Shown here: in pieces, positions 1 through 6,734 of the stretch | How the letters are laid out: every line of letters starts with the position of its first letter | How positions within the stretch are numbered: position 1 is the stretch's first letter | Source of the DNA: Oscillospiraceae bacterium | GTDB lineage: Bacteria; Bacillota; Clostridia; Oscillospirales; Oscillospiraceae | Assembly (NCBI GenBank): GCA_904501855.1 | Contig: CAJGCI010000016.1 | Span: forward strand, 1 to 22,866 | Reading direction: 5' to 3' | DNA: 22,866 bases | The notes under the pieces: model-generated | Database searches by the model: none | Seen by the model: only the letters and a program-made list of their open reading frames with translations | What the model was told of the DNA's origin: nothing | Position numbers and translations under genes: made by a program

Positions 1-1
1 A

Positions 2-703
2 CGCCGTACCATGGAGACCTACGGACAGATCGATCTTCTGATGAACAATGCCGGTATCGCCTTCGGCGGTCTGGTCACGGATCTTCCCTCCAGAGAGTGG
101 GAATGGATCTTCCACATCAACTGCATGAGCCACATCTATACCATGAAGCGGGTCATCCCCATCATGGAAAAACAGGGTACCCCCTGCCACATCCTGAACG
201 TCACTTCTCTGGCCGGACTTCTGACCATGGGGGATATGCCGTCTTACTACGCCACCAAACACTTCTCCACCGCTCTTGCGGAAAGTGTATATTATGACCT
301 GCAGCGCACCGGGATCAACAACATCAAGATGTCGGTCTTCTGCCCCAGCTATGTCCATACGGATCTTCATCATTATGAACGTCATCGTCCGGAACGCTAC
401 AAGATCCCGGCAGACGATCCTTACTACACCAGCGAAGCATATAAGAACGAGCTGAAGAAGGCAGAGCACGTAATCACCACCGGCTCCCCGGTGGACACCG
501 TCGGTCCCCTCGTTTTCGAAAACATCGAGAAAGAAAACTTCTATATTCAGATGCATCCCAATACCAAACCTTTGATCCGGCACCGTATGAAGGATATCCT
601 GAAAGAACGCAATCCGGACTACCGTTTTACCTACGACATCTCAGGTCTGGTAGAGGGAAGAGTCTCTCTCAAAAGCATCTGGTACGTTCTTACACATCTT
701 TGA
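2..703 (+). CDS. Short-chain dehydrogenase/reductase, 5' end outside the window
   Basis: NAD(P)-dependent oxidoreductase of the SDR superfamily. The reading frame is open to the left edge, and the glycine-rich TGxxxGxG cofactor motif expected near the N terminus is absent, so the true start lies upstream. Counted from the first internal Met (position 11), the NNAG motif is at 12-15, the catalytic Ser near 66 (VTSLAG) and the YxxxK pair at Tyr79/Lys83. The later CPSYVHTDL segment replaces the more usual PG motif. There is no signal peptide or membrane segment, so it should be cytoplasmic. The C-terminal extension after the Rossmann core resembles classical SDRs of about 270-300 residues. Substrate cannot be told from the sequence. 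A hairpin terminator follows 19 nt after the stop, so it ends its transcription unit. Confidence 0.88.
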   Translation, partial: RRTMETYGQIDLLMNNAGIAFGGLVTDLPSREWEWIFHINCMSHIYTMKRVIPIMEKQGTPCHILNVTSLAGLLTMGDMPSYYATKHFSTALAESVYYDLQRTGINNIKMSVFCPSYVHTDLHHYERHRPERYKIPADDPYYTSEAYKNELKKAEHVITTGSPVDTVGPLVFENIEKENFYIQMHPNTKPLIRHRMKDILKERNPDYRFTYDISGLVEGRVSLKSIWYVLTHL

Positions 704-721
704 TCTCAATCCATTTTATAT

Positions 722-757
722 CCCGGTTCCTGTTTCTTCAGGAACCGGGAATTCTTT
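722..757 (+). terminator. Intrinsic terminator after the SDR gene
   Basis: A perfect 11-bp stem (722-732 with 739-749, arms CCCGGTTCCTG/CAGGAACCGGG) has a 6-nt loop and is followed by a modest, interrupted T-rich run. It lies just downstream of the SDR stop and upstream of the next promoter. Confidence 0.75.
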
Positions 758-769
758 CTGCCGGAGAAA

Positions 770-798
770 TTGTTTTTCTTGGCGAGAGATGGTAGAAT
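770..798 (+). promoter_or_regulatory. Sigma-A-like promoter of the His-rich protein/UbiB unit
   Basis: TTGTTT at 770-775 and TAGAAT at 793-798 are separated by exactly 17 bp. Transcription would begin near 805, about 25 nt before the ATG at 829. A GAGAGG ribosome binding site lies at 812-817. The -10 is embedded in a palindrome (793-810). Confidence 0.6.
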
Positions 799-810
799 GT
801 TCTCATTCTA
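793..810. promoter_or_regulatory. 7-4-7 palindrome over the -10, possible operator
   Basis: TAGAATG-TTCT-CATTCTA is a perfect 7-bp inverted repeat with a 4-nt centre, covering the -10 hexamer and the likely start of transcription. A repressor bound here would block the promoter. It does not match the Fur, Zur or PerR 7-1-7 boxes or the Rex TTGTTAA-N4-TTAACAA box. Being an operator is inference. Confidence 0.35.
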
Positions 811-828
811 TGAGAGGAAACACACACC

Positions 829-1188
829 ATGGCAGATTACAATGAAGCAATCGTTGCGGAACTGACCGGAAAGCTGTCCGCATATGTGAAGATCCTGCCG
901 GATCATACCGAGAGCACGACCTTCCGCCTGCTCCAGCACGTGACCGATGAAGAGGCGATCAATTCCCTGACCACCGATGACCTCATGGAGATTGACGACC
1001 GGTTTCACCGAGCAGTGGAAGAGATGGGCCATGTCCTCGAGCCGAACAAGTTCAATGAACTGGTCATTGCACTGAATTTCAATACACCATTCATTCTGAA
1101 GTTTGATCCCGACGAACCGGATGAAGATCATGATCACCACCACGATCACGAACATCATCATGGATGCGGATGCGAACATCACGACTGA
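829..1188 (+). CDS. Small protein with His-rich metal-binding C-terminal tail
   Basis: A 119-residue protein that I do not recognise as a named family. Residues 1-97 are acidic, soluble and predicted mostly helical, with no signal peptide. From residue 98 the composition changes abruptly: residues 101-119 hold ten histidines, Cys113 and Cys115 (GCGC) and several Asp/Glu. Tails of this kind occur on nickel or zinc chaperones and storage proteins such as HypB and SlyD, so binding of Ni, Zn or Co is a reasonable inference; which metal is not determined. The start is supported by GAGAGG 11 nt upstream and by the promoter at 770-798. The UbiB-like kinase follows after 31 nt without a terminator, so the two are probably co-transcribed. 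Confidence 0.75.
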   Translation: MADYNEAIVAELTGKLSAYVKILPDHTESTTFRLLQHVTDEEAINSLTTDDLMEIDDRFHRAVEEMGHVLEPNKFNELVIALNFNTPFILKFDPDEPDEDHDHHHDHEHHHGCGCEHHD

Positions 1189-1219
1189 TGTACTTGTTAT
1201 GAAAGGGATTATTAGATAG

Positions 1220-2644
1220 ATGGAAAACACTTCGCTGCGCTACGGTTTTGTAGGAGATGCACGCCGGCTGGCTGAGATCCTCTCTGTAGCGAACAAGAAC
1301 AACCTCACCCAGGGCCTGACACCGGAAAAGGTCGCCAACACTTTCAAACAGCTGGGCACTGCCTTCATCAAGATTGGCCAGGTCCTGAGCCTTCATCCGG
1401 AGGTCCTTCCCCCGGAATACTGTGAAGCACTGAAAGGGCTGCGTAATGACGTTCCCTCAATCAACGCGTCCATGATCCGGGATATCATCTCCCAGGAATA
1501 CGGCAGACCTTGGAACACTGTTTTCTCCAAGATCTCCGGAATCCCGGAAGGTTCTGCGTCCATCGCCCAGGTCCATGAGGCCAGACTGCTGGACGGAACC
1601 CGTGTGGCCATCAAGGTCCAGAGGCCGGACAGCTATCAGATGATGGAACAGGATATCCGTCTTCTGAAGCGTGCCCTGAATGTCCTGAAGTTAAAAGAGC
1701 TGGAAGACAAAAAGTGGATTCTGGAAAATGCCATCGATGAGACATGGCGGGTAGCCAAGGAAGAGATGGACTTCATCAAGGAAGCCGATAACATCGAACG
1801 GATGGCCAAGATCCTGGAGCCCATGGCTTTTGCCACCACTCCCGGCGTATATCATGAATACACGACAAAAGATGTGCTGGTCATGGAATTCATTGACGGC
1901 ATCGATCTGGAAGATATTGAAGGTCTGAAGGCCGCCGGCTACGACATTCGCGAAGTCTGTACGAAGCTGATCCGCAGCTATATCAAGCAGTGGGCGGAAG
2001 ATCAGTTCTTCCAGGCGGACCCGCACCCCGGCAACGTCCGGATCCGGGACGGCCAGATCGTATGGCTGGATCTCGGAATGATGGGCGAGCTGACCGATAC
2101 GGAAACGGAATGTCTGCATCACTGCATGCACGCGATCCTGAAAAACGATATCGATGAACTGATGGAGTGGGGATGGATCCTGCTGGACATGCCGGATCAT
2201 TATCCCAAGCGCGCTGAACTGACTGAGGTCATCAAAAAGCTTCTGAACAAGTACCGTGCCATGACCGTCAGCGATATGAACAGCTCGTCGGAAGTCATCG
2301 ACGACATCATGGATCTTCTGACAAATTTCTATATCAATATCCCCATCGACCTTAACATGTACGGAAGAAGCCTCGTCATCATGGAAGGCACTGTAGCCGA
2401 CCTGGATCCCGACTCCAACCTTGTGGATATCATCGCGGTCCATCTGGCAGCTTATGCCATCGGAAACGGAGCGGCCGGCCAGATCGCCCGGAAGCTGTCG
2501 CACCGAAAGCTTATTGCCGGAAAGCCCCTTCGGCACAGCACTTATCAGGAGATCGACATCGATCCCACGGATCAGGAGCTGCTCACAGAAGAGGAATACG
2601 CCATTCTCGCACAGGAGGAAGCAGAACGGAAAGAAGCAAAATAA
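1220..2644 (+). CDS. UbiB/AarF (ABC1) family atypical kinase
   Basis: A 474-residue protein-kinase-like fold of the UbiB/COQ8/AarF family, whose characterised members support isoprenoid-quinone or lipid metabolism through an ATPase activity. Family motifs in order: KIGQ at 51-54 (the KxGQ signature), the Ala-rich nucleotide loop SASIAQVH at 112-119, the ATP-site lysine Lys132 in VAIKVQRP, acidic residues near 181-184, the catalytic-loop ADPHPGN with Asp267 and Asn272, and the metal-binding Asp284 in LDLG. The usual C-terminal pair of transmembrane helices is not evident: after about 460 the tail is charged, and only a weakly hydrophobic stretch near 423-440 is seen. AAAGGG lies about 12 nt before the ATG, a slightly long spacing. 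It follows the His-rich protein by 31 nt. The substrate is unknown. Confidence 0.9.
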   Translation: MENTSLRYGFVGDARRLAEILSVANKNNLTQGLTPEKVANTFKQLGTAFIKIGQVLSLHPEVLPPEYCEALKGLRNDVPSINASMIRDIISQEYGRPWNTVFSKISGIPEGSASIAQVHEARLLDGTRVAIKVQRPDSYQMMEQDIRLLKRALNVLKLKELEDKKWILENAIDETWRVAKEEMDFIKEADNIERMAKILEPMAFATTPGVYHEYTTKDVLVMEFIDGIDLEDIEGLKAAGYDIREVCTKLIRSYIKQWAEDQFFQADPHPGNVRIRDGQIVWLDLGMMGELTDTETECLHHCMHAILKNDIDELMEWGWILLDMPDHYPKRAELTEVIKKLLNKYRAMTVSDMNSSSEVIDDIMDLLTNFYINIPIDLNMYGRSLVIMEGTVADLDPDSNLVDIIAVHLAAYAIGNGAAGQIARKLSHRKLIAGKPLRHSTYQEIDIDPTDQELLTEEEYAILAQEEAERKEAK

Positions 2645-2650
2645 CACGAT

Positions 2651-2690
2651 AAAAAACAGAGCCAGATTGTACGATCTGGCTCTGTTTTTT
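2651..2690. terminator. Bidirectional intrinsic terminator between ubiB-like and hcp
   Basis: Arms CAGAGCCAGAT (2657-2667) and ATCTGGCTCTG (2674-2684) form an 11-bp stem with a 6-nt loop. A6 stands to the left and a T run to the right, giving a U-tract in both directions. It serves the convergent genes ending at 2644 (+) and 2700 (-). Confidence 0.92.
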
Positions 2691-2699
2691 TGTCTGTTG

Positions 2700-4550
2700 T
2701 CAGCTCACATCGACTTCCACTCCGCCAAGGCCCTGTTTCAGACCTTCCAGAATGGTCTTCGGATTCAGCTTATGAACAACGCTGGCCTGCTCGATGGATT
2801 CGGTCAGTGCAGATCCGCAGCCAACACACCCAAGTCCGAGGCTGATCAGGATATCGCCCGCAGCAGGATACTCCTGCAGCAGATCTCCGATGATCGTCGT
2901 ACGGCTGATGGGATCTCTGGCATCGCTGAGGATCTTCTCGATATCTGCCTTGACATCTCCGGAGATGGTTCCCATCTTGAAGTTGCTGATCAGCAGTCCG
3001 CCGATGACCTCGGACAGGAACCCGGGCATCGTCGGTCCGAGATGGATACGACGTACATCCAGTGACAGGAGCGTCAGCAGTACCAGTACCGCTTTCTGCT
3101 CATACCAGGAAATGTTATAGACCACGGGAACGTGGTTGATGTCCGGTGCGTTGAGCACTTCCTGCAGTTTCAGTGCGGTCATGATCAGGGAATAGCAGTC
3201 ATTGCACTGTCCGGCATCTATCACTCTGGGAATCCCGTCGATATCGCCGAGATTCAGCTTGTTGTAACGGTACTTTGCACATCCGGCGGTAAGGATCACC
3301 GTATCCTCCGGAAGTTCCTTGGCAAATTCCGTGTAGTATTCTCTGGTATTGTGACGACCGTCGCAGCCTGCCATCACCACGAACTTCTTGATCTTTCCGG
3401 CTTTGATAGCCTCACCCAGCTTGTCAAAGACCTCAAAGATCTGATTCATTCCGAAACCGGTGGTAACCGAACCGGTCTCCAGCTCCGTGGGCGCTGCGCA
3501 CTGCTTTGCCTGCTTGATGATGGCGGAAAAGTCTTTGGTCTCACCGTAAGTGCCGTCAATATGCTTTACCCCGGGATAATGTACCACTCCGGTGGTATAT
3601 AGACGGTCCTTATAGGAATCTTTGGGTGGAACGAGGCAGTTGGTGGTCAGCAGGATCGGTCCGTTAAAGCTTTCAAACTCCTTGGTCTGCTCATGCCATG
3701 CGCCACCGTAATTTGCCACCAGATTGGGATACTTTTTCAGTTCCGGATAGCCGTGGGCTGCCAGCATCTCTCCATGGGTATAGACATCCACTCCGGTTCC
3801 CTGTGTCTGTTCCAGAAGCATCTCCAGATCACGAAGATCATGGCCGGAAACCAGGATTCCGGGGTTCTTTCCCACTCCGATGTCCACTTTCGTTGCCACA
3901 GGATTTCCATAGGCTTCGGTGTTGGCTTTATTCAGCGTGGACATGGCCAGCATGCCGTAGTTTCCGACTTCCAGGGCACAGGAAATCAGCTGTCCGCCGC
4001 TGACCTGATCATCATTGAGCATGGCCAGCATGCGTTCCATGAACTCCGCAAGCCGCTCATCGCCGGCACCCAGCACATCAGCATGATAGGAATACGCGGC
4101 CAGTCCTTTCAGCCCATACATGACCAGTTCTCTGGCGCTGCGTTCATCCTCATCCTGCTCGGCAAGGACACCGATCTCCGCCGCCTTGGCTTCATATTCC
4201 GAAGGATCTGCCGGCTGCCAAGTTACTGCCTCAGAAAGAAGCAGACGGACCTGAACATTCTCCAGCACCTCATCTCGCATATCCATGGTCAATGCAATGC
4301 GATCCCGCAGATAATCGGCATCGAAGCAGACATTTGTCACCGTCAGGAACAGGTTCTCCGTCACCAGGCGGTCCGGCTCGCTGGGTGTTTTCTTTCCTTC
4401 CGCTCTGCACTGGCATAGCGCTTCGCAGAGACCTTTCGTTACATACAGAAGAACATCCTGCATCGCCGCAACTTCCGGCGTCTTACCGCACATACCACAT
4501 TCCGTACATCCGGTTCCGGCGGCAGTCTCCTGGCATTGATAACAAAACAT
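2700..4550 (-). CDS. hcp: Hybrid-cluster protein (hydroxylamine/NO reductase type) with fused C-terminal DUF1858 redox domain
   Basis: Hcp proteins are linked to NO and hydroxylamine reduction and nitrosative-stress defence in anaerobes. With the ATG at 4550 the protein has 616 residues and begins MFCYQC like its relatives. Proximal-cluster cysteines are 3, 6, 15 and 21. The hybrid-cluster ligands are all recognisable: His237, Glu261, Cys305, Cys396 (persulfide position), Cys424, Cys449, Glu484 and Lys486. Usual family length is about 550. The extra residues 550-612 form a DUF1858 / hybrid-cluster-associated disulfide domain with CVGC at 575-578, often a separate small protein. Start choice: GGAG (4560-4557) lies 6 nt before ATG 4550. 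A second site, AGGGAGG (4576-4570), lies 7 nt before an in-frame TTG at 4562, giving a product four residues longer. It is the only gene of its unit. Confidence 0.95.
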   Translation of the reverse strand: MFCYQCQETAAGTGCTECGMCGKTPEVAAMQDVLLYVTKGLCEALCQCRAEGKKTPSEPDRLVTENLFLTVTNVCFDADYLRDRIALTMDMRDEVLENVQVRLLLSEAVTWQPADPSEYEAKAAEIGVLAEQDEDERSARELVMYGLKGLAAYSYHADVLGAGDERLAEFMERMLAMLNDDQVSGGQLISCALEVGNYGMLAMSTLNKANTEAYGNPVATKVDIGVGKNPGILVSGHDLRDLEMLLEQTQGTGVDVYTHGEMLAAHGYPELKKYPNLVANYGGAWHEQTKEFESFNGPILLTTNCLVPPKDSYKDRLYTTGVVHYPGVKHIDGTYGETKDFSAIIKQAKQCAAPTELETGSVTTGFGMNQIFEVFDKLGEAIKAGKIKKFVVMAGCDGRHNTREYYTEFAKELPEDTVILTAGCAKYRYNKLNLGDIDGIPRVIDAGQCNDCYSLIMTALKLQEVLNAPDINHVPVVYNISWYEQKAVLVLLTLLSLDVRRIHLGPTMPGFLSEVIGGLLISNFKMGTISGDVKADIEKILSDARDPISRTTIIGDLLQEYPAAGDILISLGLGCVGCGSALTESIEQASVVHKLNPKTILEGLKQGLGGVEVDVS

Positions 4551-4581
4551 TTTATTCTCCAAAAAACGACCTCCCTGTCTT

Positions 4582-4610
4582 TTTTTATTGATCGTAAGTC
4601 ATTGTATCAA
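4582..4610 (-). promoter_or_regulatory. Candidate hcp promoter with flanking TTGAT/ATCAA dyad
   Basis: On the minus strand TTGATA (4610-4605) and TAAAAA (4587-4582) are 17 bp apart, placing the start of transcription just upstream of the AGGGAGG ribosome binding site. The -35 TTGAT and an ATCAA at 4592-4588 form a 5-bp dyad with a 13-bp gap, too wide for an FNR/CRP site. The -10 is a weak match. Confidence 0.35.
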
Positions 4611-4649
4611 ATTCCGGGAGGCAAAACAGTATAATATGCCACGTTTTTT

Positions 4650-4684
4650 AAAAAAACAGACCAGAACAACATATTCTGGTCTGT
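4650..4684 (-). terminator. Intrinsic terminator of the folate transporter gene
   Basis: ACAGACCAGAA (4656-4666) and TTCTGGTCTGT (4674-4684) form an 11-bp stem with a 7-nt loop. Read on the minus strand it is followed by seven T residues. It begins 8 nt after the stop at 4693 and separates this gene from hcp. Confidence 0.9.
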
Positions 4685-4692
4685 AAGTTTCT

Positions 4693-5226
4693 TTATGCGG
4701 TTTTCTTGATGCTGATATTCAGTGTCTTGCGGATCGCCCGTATGACCGGCGGCATTACGTTGGCATATACGCTTCCCTTTGCAATGGCAATGAGGAACCG
4801 CGGAAGAAGCGGTGCCAGGATATATGCCGGAGTGAAGAATCCGTAGATGTGGCTGTAAATGATCAGAGAGACGGTGTTCAGCGCAGTAATCACCAGCTCT
4901 GCACCAATCATCGTGATCCAGGGATCTTTCCCTTCCAGTGAATAATTGCTTCGTTTAGCCAGCATGCCGGCTACGAGGCCTCCCACCATCAGCGGGATCA
5001 CCCATAACGGAAGCGTCGGATCAGCGCCAAACCGGAGCATCTGATAAATGGAGGTGCCCAGTACGCCGATGATCATTCCGTCCCAGGGCCCGAACAGTGC
5101 GGCACCCAGTAGGATCGGCAGGTCTTCAAAAGTAATCTTCAGATTACCAAAATCCAGCGATACCAGTCCCAGGACTACACACATTGCAGTCAGGATGGCA
5201 TCATACGCCATCTGTTTAGTTTTCAA
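4693..5226 (-). CDS. folT: ECF transporter S component, folate (FolT-like)
   Basis: A 177-residue integral membrane substrate-binding (S) subunit of an energy-coupling factor transporter. It would bind folate outside and pass it through a shared EcfA/A'/T module, which is not in this window. The sequence has about six hydrophobic segments and the S-component pattern KITFEDLPILLGAALFGP followed by a GxxxG-type helix, which matches the folate-family S components. The basic C-terminal tail is cytoplasmic. Start: TTG at 5226, with AAAGGAG (5240-5234) 7 nt upstream. An ATG 15 nt further in has no suitably placed site, and extension to 5304 would run through the leader structure. Folate specificity is strongly supported by the THF riboswitch in the leader. 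Monocistronic, with its own terminator. Confidence 0.92.
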   Translation of the reverse strand: MKTKQMAYDAILTAMCVVLGLVSLDFGNLKITFEDLPILLGAALFGPWDGMIIGVLGTSIYQMLRFGADPTLPLWVIPLMVGGLVAGMLAKRSNYSLEGKDPWITMIGAELVITALNTVSLIIYSHIYGFFTPAYILAPLLPRFLIAIAKGSVYANVMPPVIRAIRKTLNISIKKTA

Positions 5227-5236
5227 TAGAATGCTC

Positions 5237-5284
5237 CTTTCATGACAAGTCAGTTGCCACGAAAGATTTGCATCTTTTTGTGGC
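5237..5284 (-). promoter_or_regulatory. Expression platform of the THF riboswitch: alternative hairpins over the folT ribosome binding site
   Basis: Two mutually exclusive stems can be read on the minus strand. Stem A pairs 5284-5272 with 5267-5256 (GCCAC...GTGGC, loop GCAA) and uses the 3' strand of aptamer P1. Stem B pairs CTTTCGTG (5265-5258) with CATGAAAG (5244-5237), with one G-U pair, and covers part of the AAAGGAG ribosome binding site. Ligand-stabilised P1 would prevent A and allow B, turning translation off. No U-tract follows stem A, so translational rather than transcriptional control is inferred. Confidence 0.6.
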
Positions 5285-5382
5285 AGCGGATGCGGATAAC
5301 GCACCGTACATTTTCATGTTTCGTCTGCAGACAACATCCCATCCTGCAGCACTAAAACGCGCGATATCCTACTCTGACAACA
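5279..5382 (-). promoter_or_regulatory. Tetrahydrofolate (THF) riboswitch aptamer
   Basis: The minus-strand leader of folT carries the conserved parts of the class I THF riboswitch. In order: AGAGTAGGATATCGCG at the P1/P2 entry (from 5377), P3 made of two CTGCAG arms (5349-5344 and 5330-5325), the conserved loop GGATGGGATGTTGT between them, ACGAA directly after P3, and the closing CGCATCCGCTGCC segment. L3 GGATG (5339-5335) can pair with CATCC (5292-5288), the known pseudoknot. P2 arms GGATA/TATCC are present. P1 closes imperfectly with one mismatch. The class regulates folate transport and synthesis genes in Firmicutes, in keeping with folT downstream. Confidence 0.93.
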
Positions 5383-5414
5383 AAACACAGAGGCCTTTCC
5401 CCTGTTTCGGCCTT

Positions 5415-5443
5415 ATTATACTATCCCTTTTCTCTTTTGTATA
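5415..5443 (-). promoter_or_regulatory. folT promoter upstream of the riboswitch
   Basis: On the minus strand a perfect TATAAT (5420-5415) is preceded at 17 bp by TATACA (5443-5438), a partial -35. Transcription from about 5408 gives a leader of about 180 nt that contains the whole riboswitch. Confidence 0.6.
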
Positions 5444-5520
5444 CCTTAATTCTGTTAATATTCCGTGGCGAACTGCACCCATTTTTCTCCGCAATCAGGC
5501 ACCTTTTTGTGTAGTTTTTC

Positions 5521-5549
5521 TTGTTGTCTTTTTTCGGAACTGGTACACT
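5521..5549 (+). promoter_or_regulatory. sbcDC promoter
   Basis: TTGTTG (5521-5526), a 17-bp spacer and TACACT (5544-5549), with a TGG extended -10 directly before the hexamer. Start of transcription would be near 5556, leaving a leader of about 39 nt. The stretch 5444-5520 between this and the divergent folT promoter holds nothing else that I recognise. Confidence 0.6.
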
Positions 5550-5594
5550 GATACCCATAGACAACCGCCACCACTCCAATCGGGAGGAATTGAC

Positions 5595-6734
5595 TTGAAA
5601 CTGATACATCTGTCTGATCTTCATCTGGGGAAACGATTAAACGAGTATTCCCTGCTGGAAGATCAGAAATACATCCTTCGGCAGATCCTTACCATCATCC
5701 GTGAAGAACAGCCGGACGGCATCCTCATCGCCGGAGACATCTATGATAAGCCCGTTCCATCTGCAGAAGCGGTCCATTTGCTGGACGACTTTCTCAGTGA
5801 GCTCCACGGGCTGGATCTACCTGTCCTGATCATCAGCGGGAACCATGATTCCGCAGACCGTCTGCCCTTTGCGGGCAGGATCCTGAAGGACAGCAGGATC
5901 TATATCTCCCCGGCATATCGGGGAGAAACCGTGTGCATCGATCTTGCTGATGAGCACGGTCCGGTGCACTGCTATCTGCTTCCGTTCATAAAACCCGTTC
6001 ATGTTCGTGCTTCCCATCCCGAGGCGGATATCACAAGCTACAATGATGCCCTGAAGATTGCCATCGAAGACATGAACATCGATCCTTCGCAGCGAAATAT
6101 CCTGCTGACCCATCAGTTCGTATCCGGTGCTCAGCGCAGCGAATCGGAAGAACTGACTGTCGGCGGCACCGATCAGGTGGACCTGTCCCTGATGGCAGGG
6201 TTCCATTATGTGGCTCTTGGCCACCTTCACCGGCCCCAGACTCTTGGGGAATCCGGCAGGGTCCGTTATTGCGGAAGTCCGCTGAAATACTCCTTCTCGG
6301 AAGCCGACGGAGATAAAAGTGTCACCGTCGTCAACATGGACGGCAGCGGAGATGTGGAGATCTCCCTGCGTCCCCTCCATCCCGTACGGGAGATGAGAGA
6401 ACTGCGGGGCACCTATGAAGAACTGACTGCCCGGAGCTTTTACGAAGGGACCACTTACCGGGAAGACTATGTCCATCTGACCCTCACCGATGAGGAGGAT
6501 GTTCCCGATGCTCTGGGAAGGCTGCGCAGCATTTATCACAACATCATGAAACTGGATTACGACAATCTCCGCACCCGGTCTGCCGGCGGAGAACTGCCGG
6601 ATGTTCAGGAAGAACTCTCACCTATGGACCTGTTTTCACAGTTCTATGAAGCGCAGAACGGTATGACGATGAGCGAGGAACAGTCAGCCATCGTGACGAA
6701 TCTGATCGATGAGATCTGGGAGGTGGAACGATGA
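5595..6734 (+). CDS. sbcD: Exonuclease SbcD, nuclease subunit
   Basis: The Mre11-type metallophosphoesterase subunit of the SbcCD complex, which cuts hairpins and processes DNA ends. The 379-residue product shows the ordered phosphoesterase motifs: DLHLG (Asp8, His10), GDIYD (Asp48), GNHD (82-85), a later TH motif and GHLHRPQ, which together bind two Mn ions. The C-terminal part carries the capping and SbcC-contact region. Start: TTG at 5595 with GGGAGGAA (5582-5589) in front. The frame is open further upstream to 5268, but that extension would encode an unrelated Ser/Phe-rich segment crossing the promoter and the antisense riboswitch, so it is rejected. The stop overlaps the sbcC start by 4 nt (ATGA), which implies translational coupling. 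Confidence 0.95.
   Translation: MKLIHLSDLHLGKRLNEYSLLEDQKYILRQILTIIREEQPDGILIAGDIYDKPVPSAEAVHLLDDFLSELHGLDLPVLIISGNHDSADRLPFAGRILKDSRIYISPAYRGETVCIDLADEHGPVHCYLLPFIKPVHVRASHPEADITSYNDALKIAIEDMNIDPSQRNILLTHQFVSGAQRSESEELTVGGTDQVDLSLMAGFHYVALGHLHRPQTLGESGRVRYCGSPLKYSFSEADGDKSVTVVNMDGSGDVEISLRPLHPVREMRELRGTYEELTARSFYEGTTYREDYVHLTLTDEEDVPDALGRLRSIYHNIMKLDYDNLRTRSAGGELPDVQEELSPMDLFSQFYEAQNGMTMSEEQSAIVTNLIDEIWEVER

Noticed and set aside
793..810. Fur/Zur/PerR box
   Set aside because: The geometry is 7-4-7, not 7-1-7, and the half sites lack the ATAAT core.
5256..5284. Intrinsic terminator as the riboswitch output
   Set aside because: The stem is strong but is followed by AACTGACTTG, not a U-tract, so transcription termination is unlikely.
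5268..5594. An N-terminal extension of SbcD to an upstream ATG
   Set aside because: The family start is the LIHLSDLHLGK strand, a strong ribosome binding site precedes the TTG at 5595, and the extension would cover the antisense riboswitch and the sbcDC promoter.
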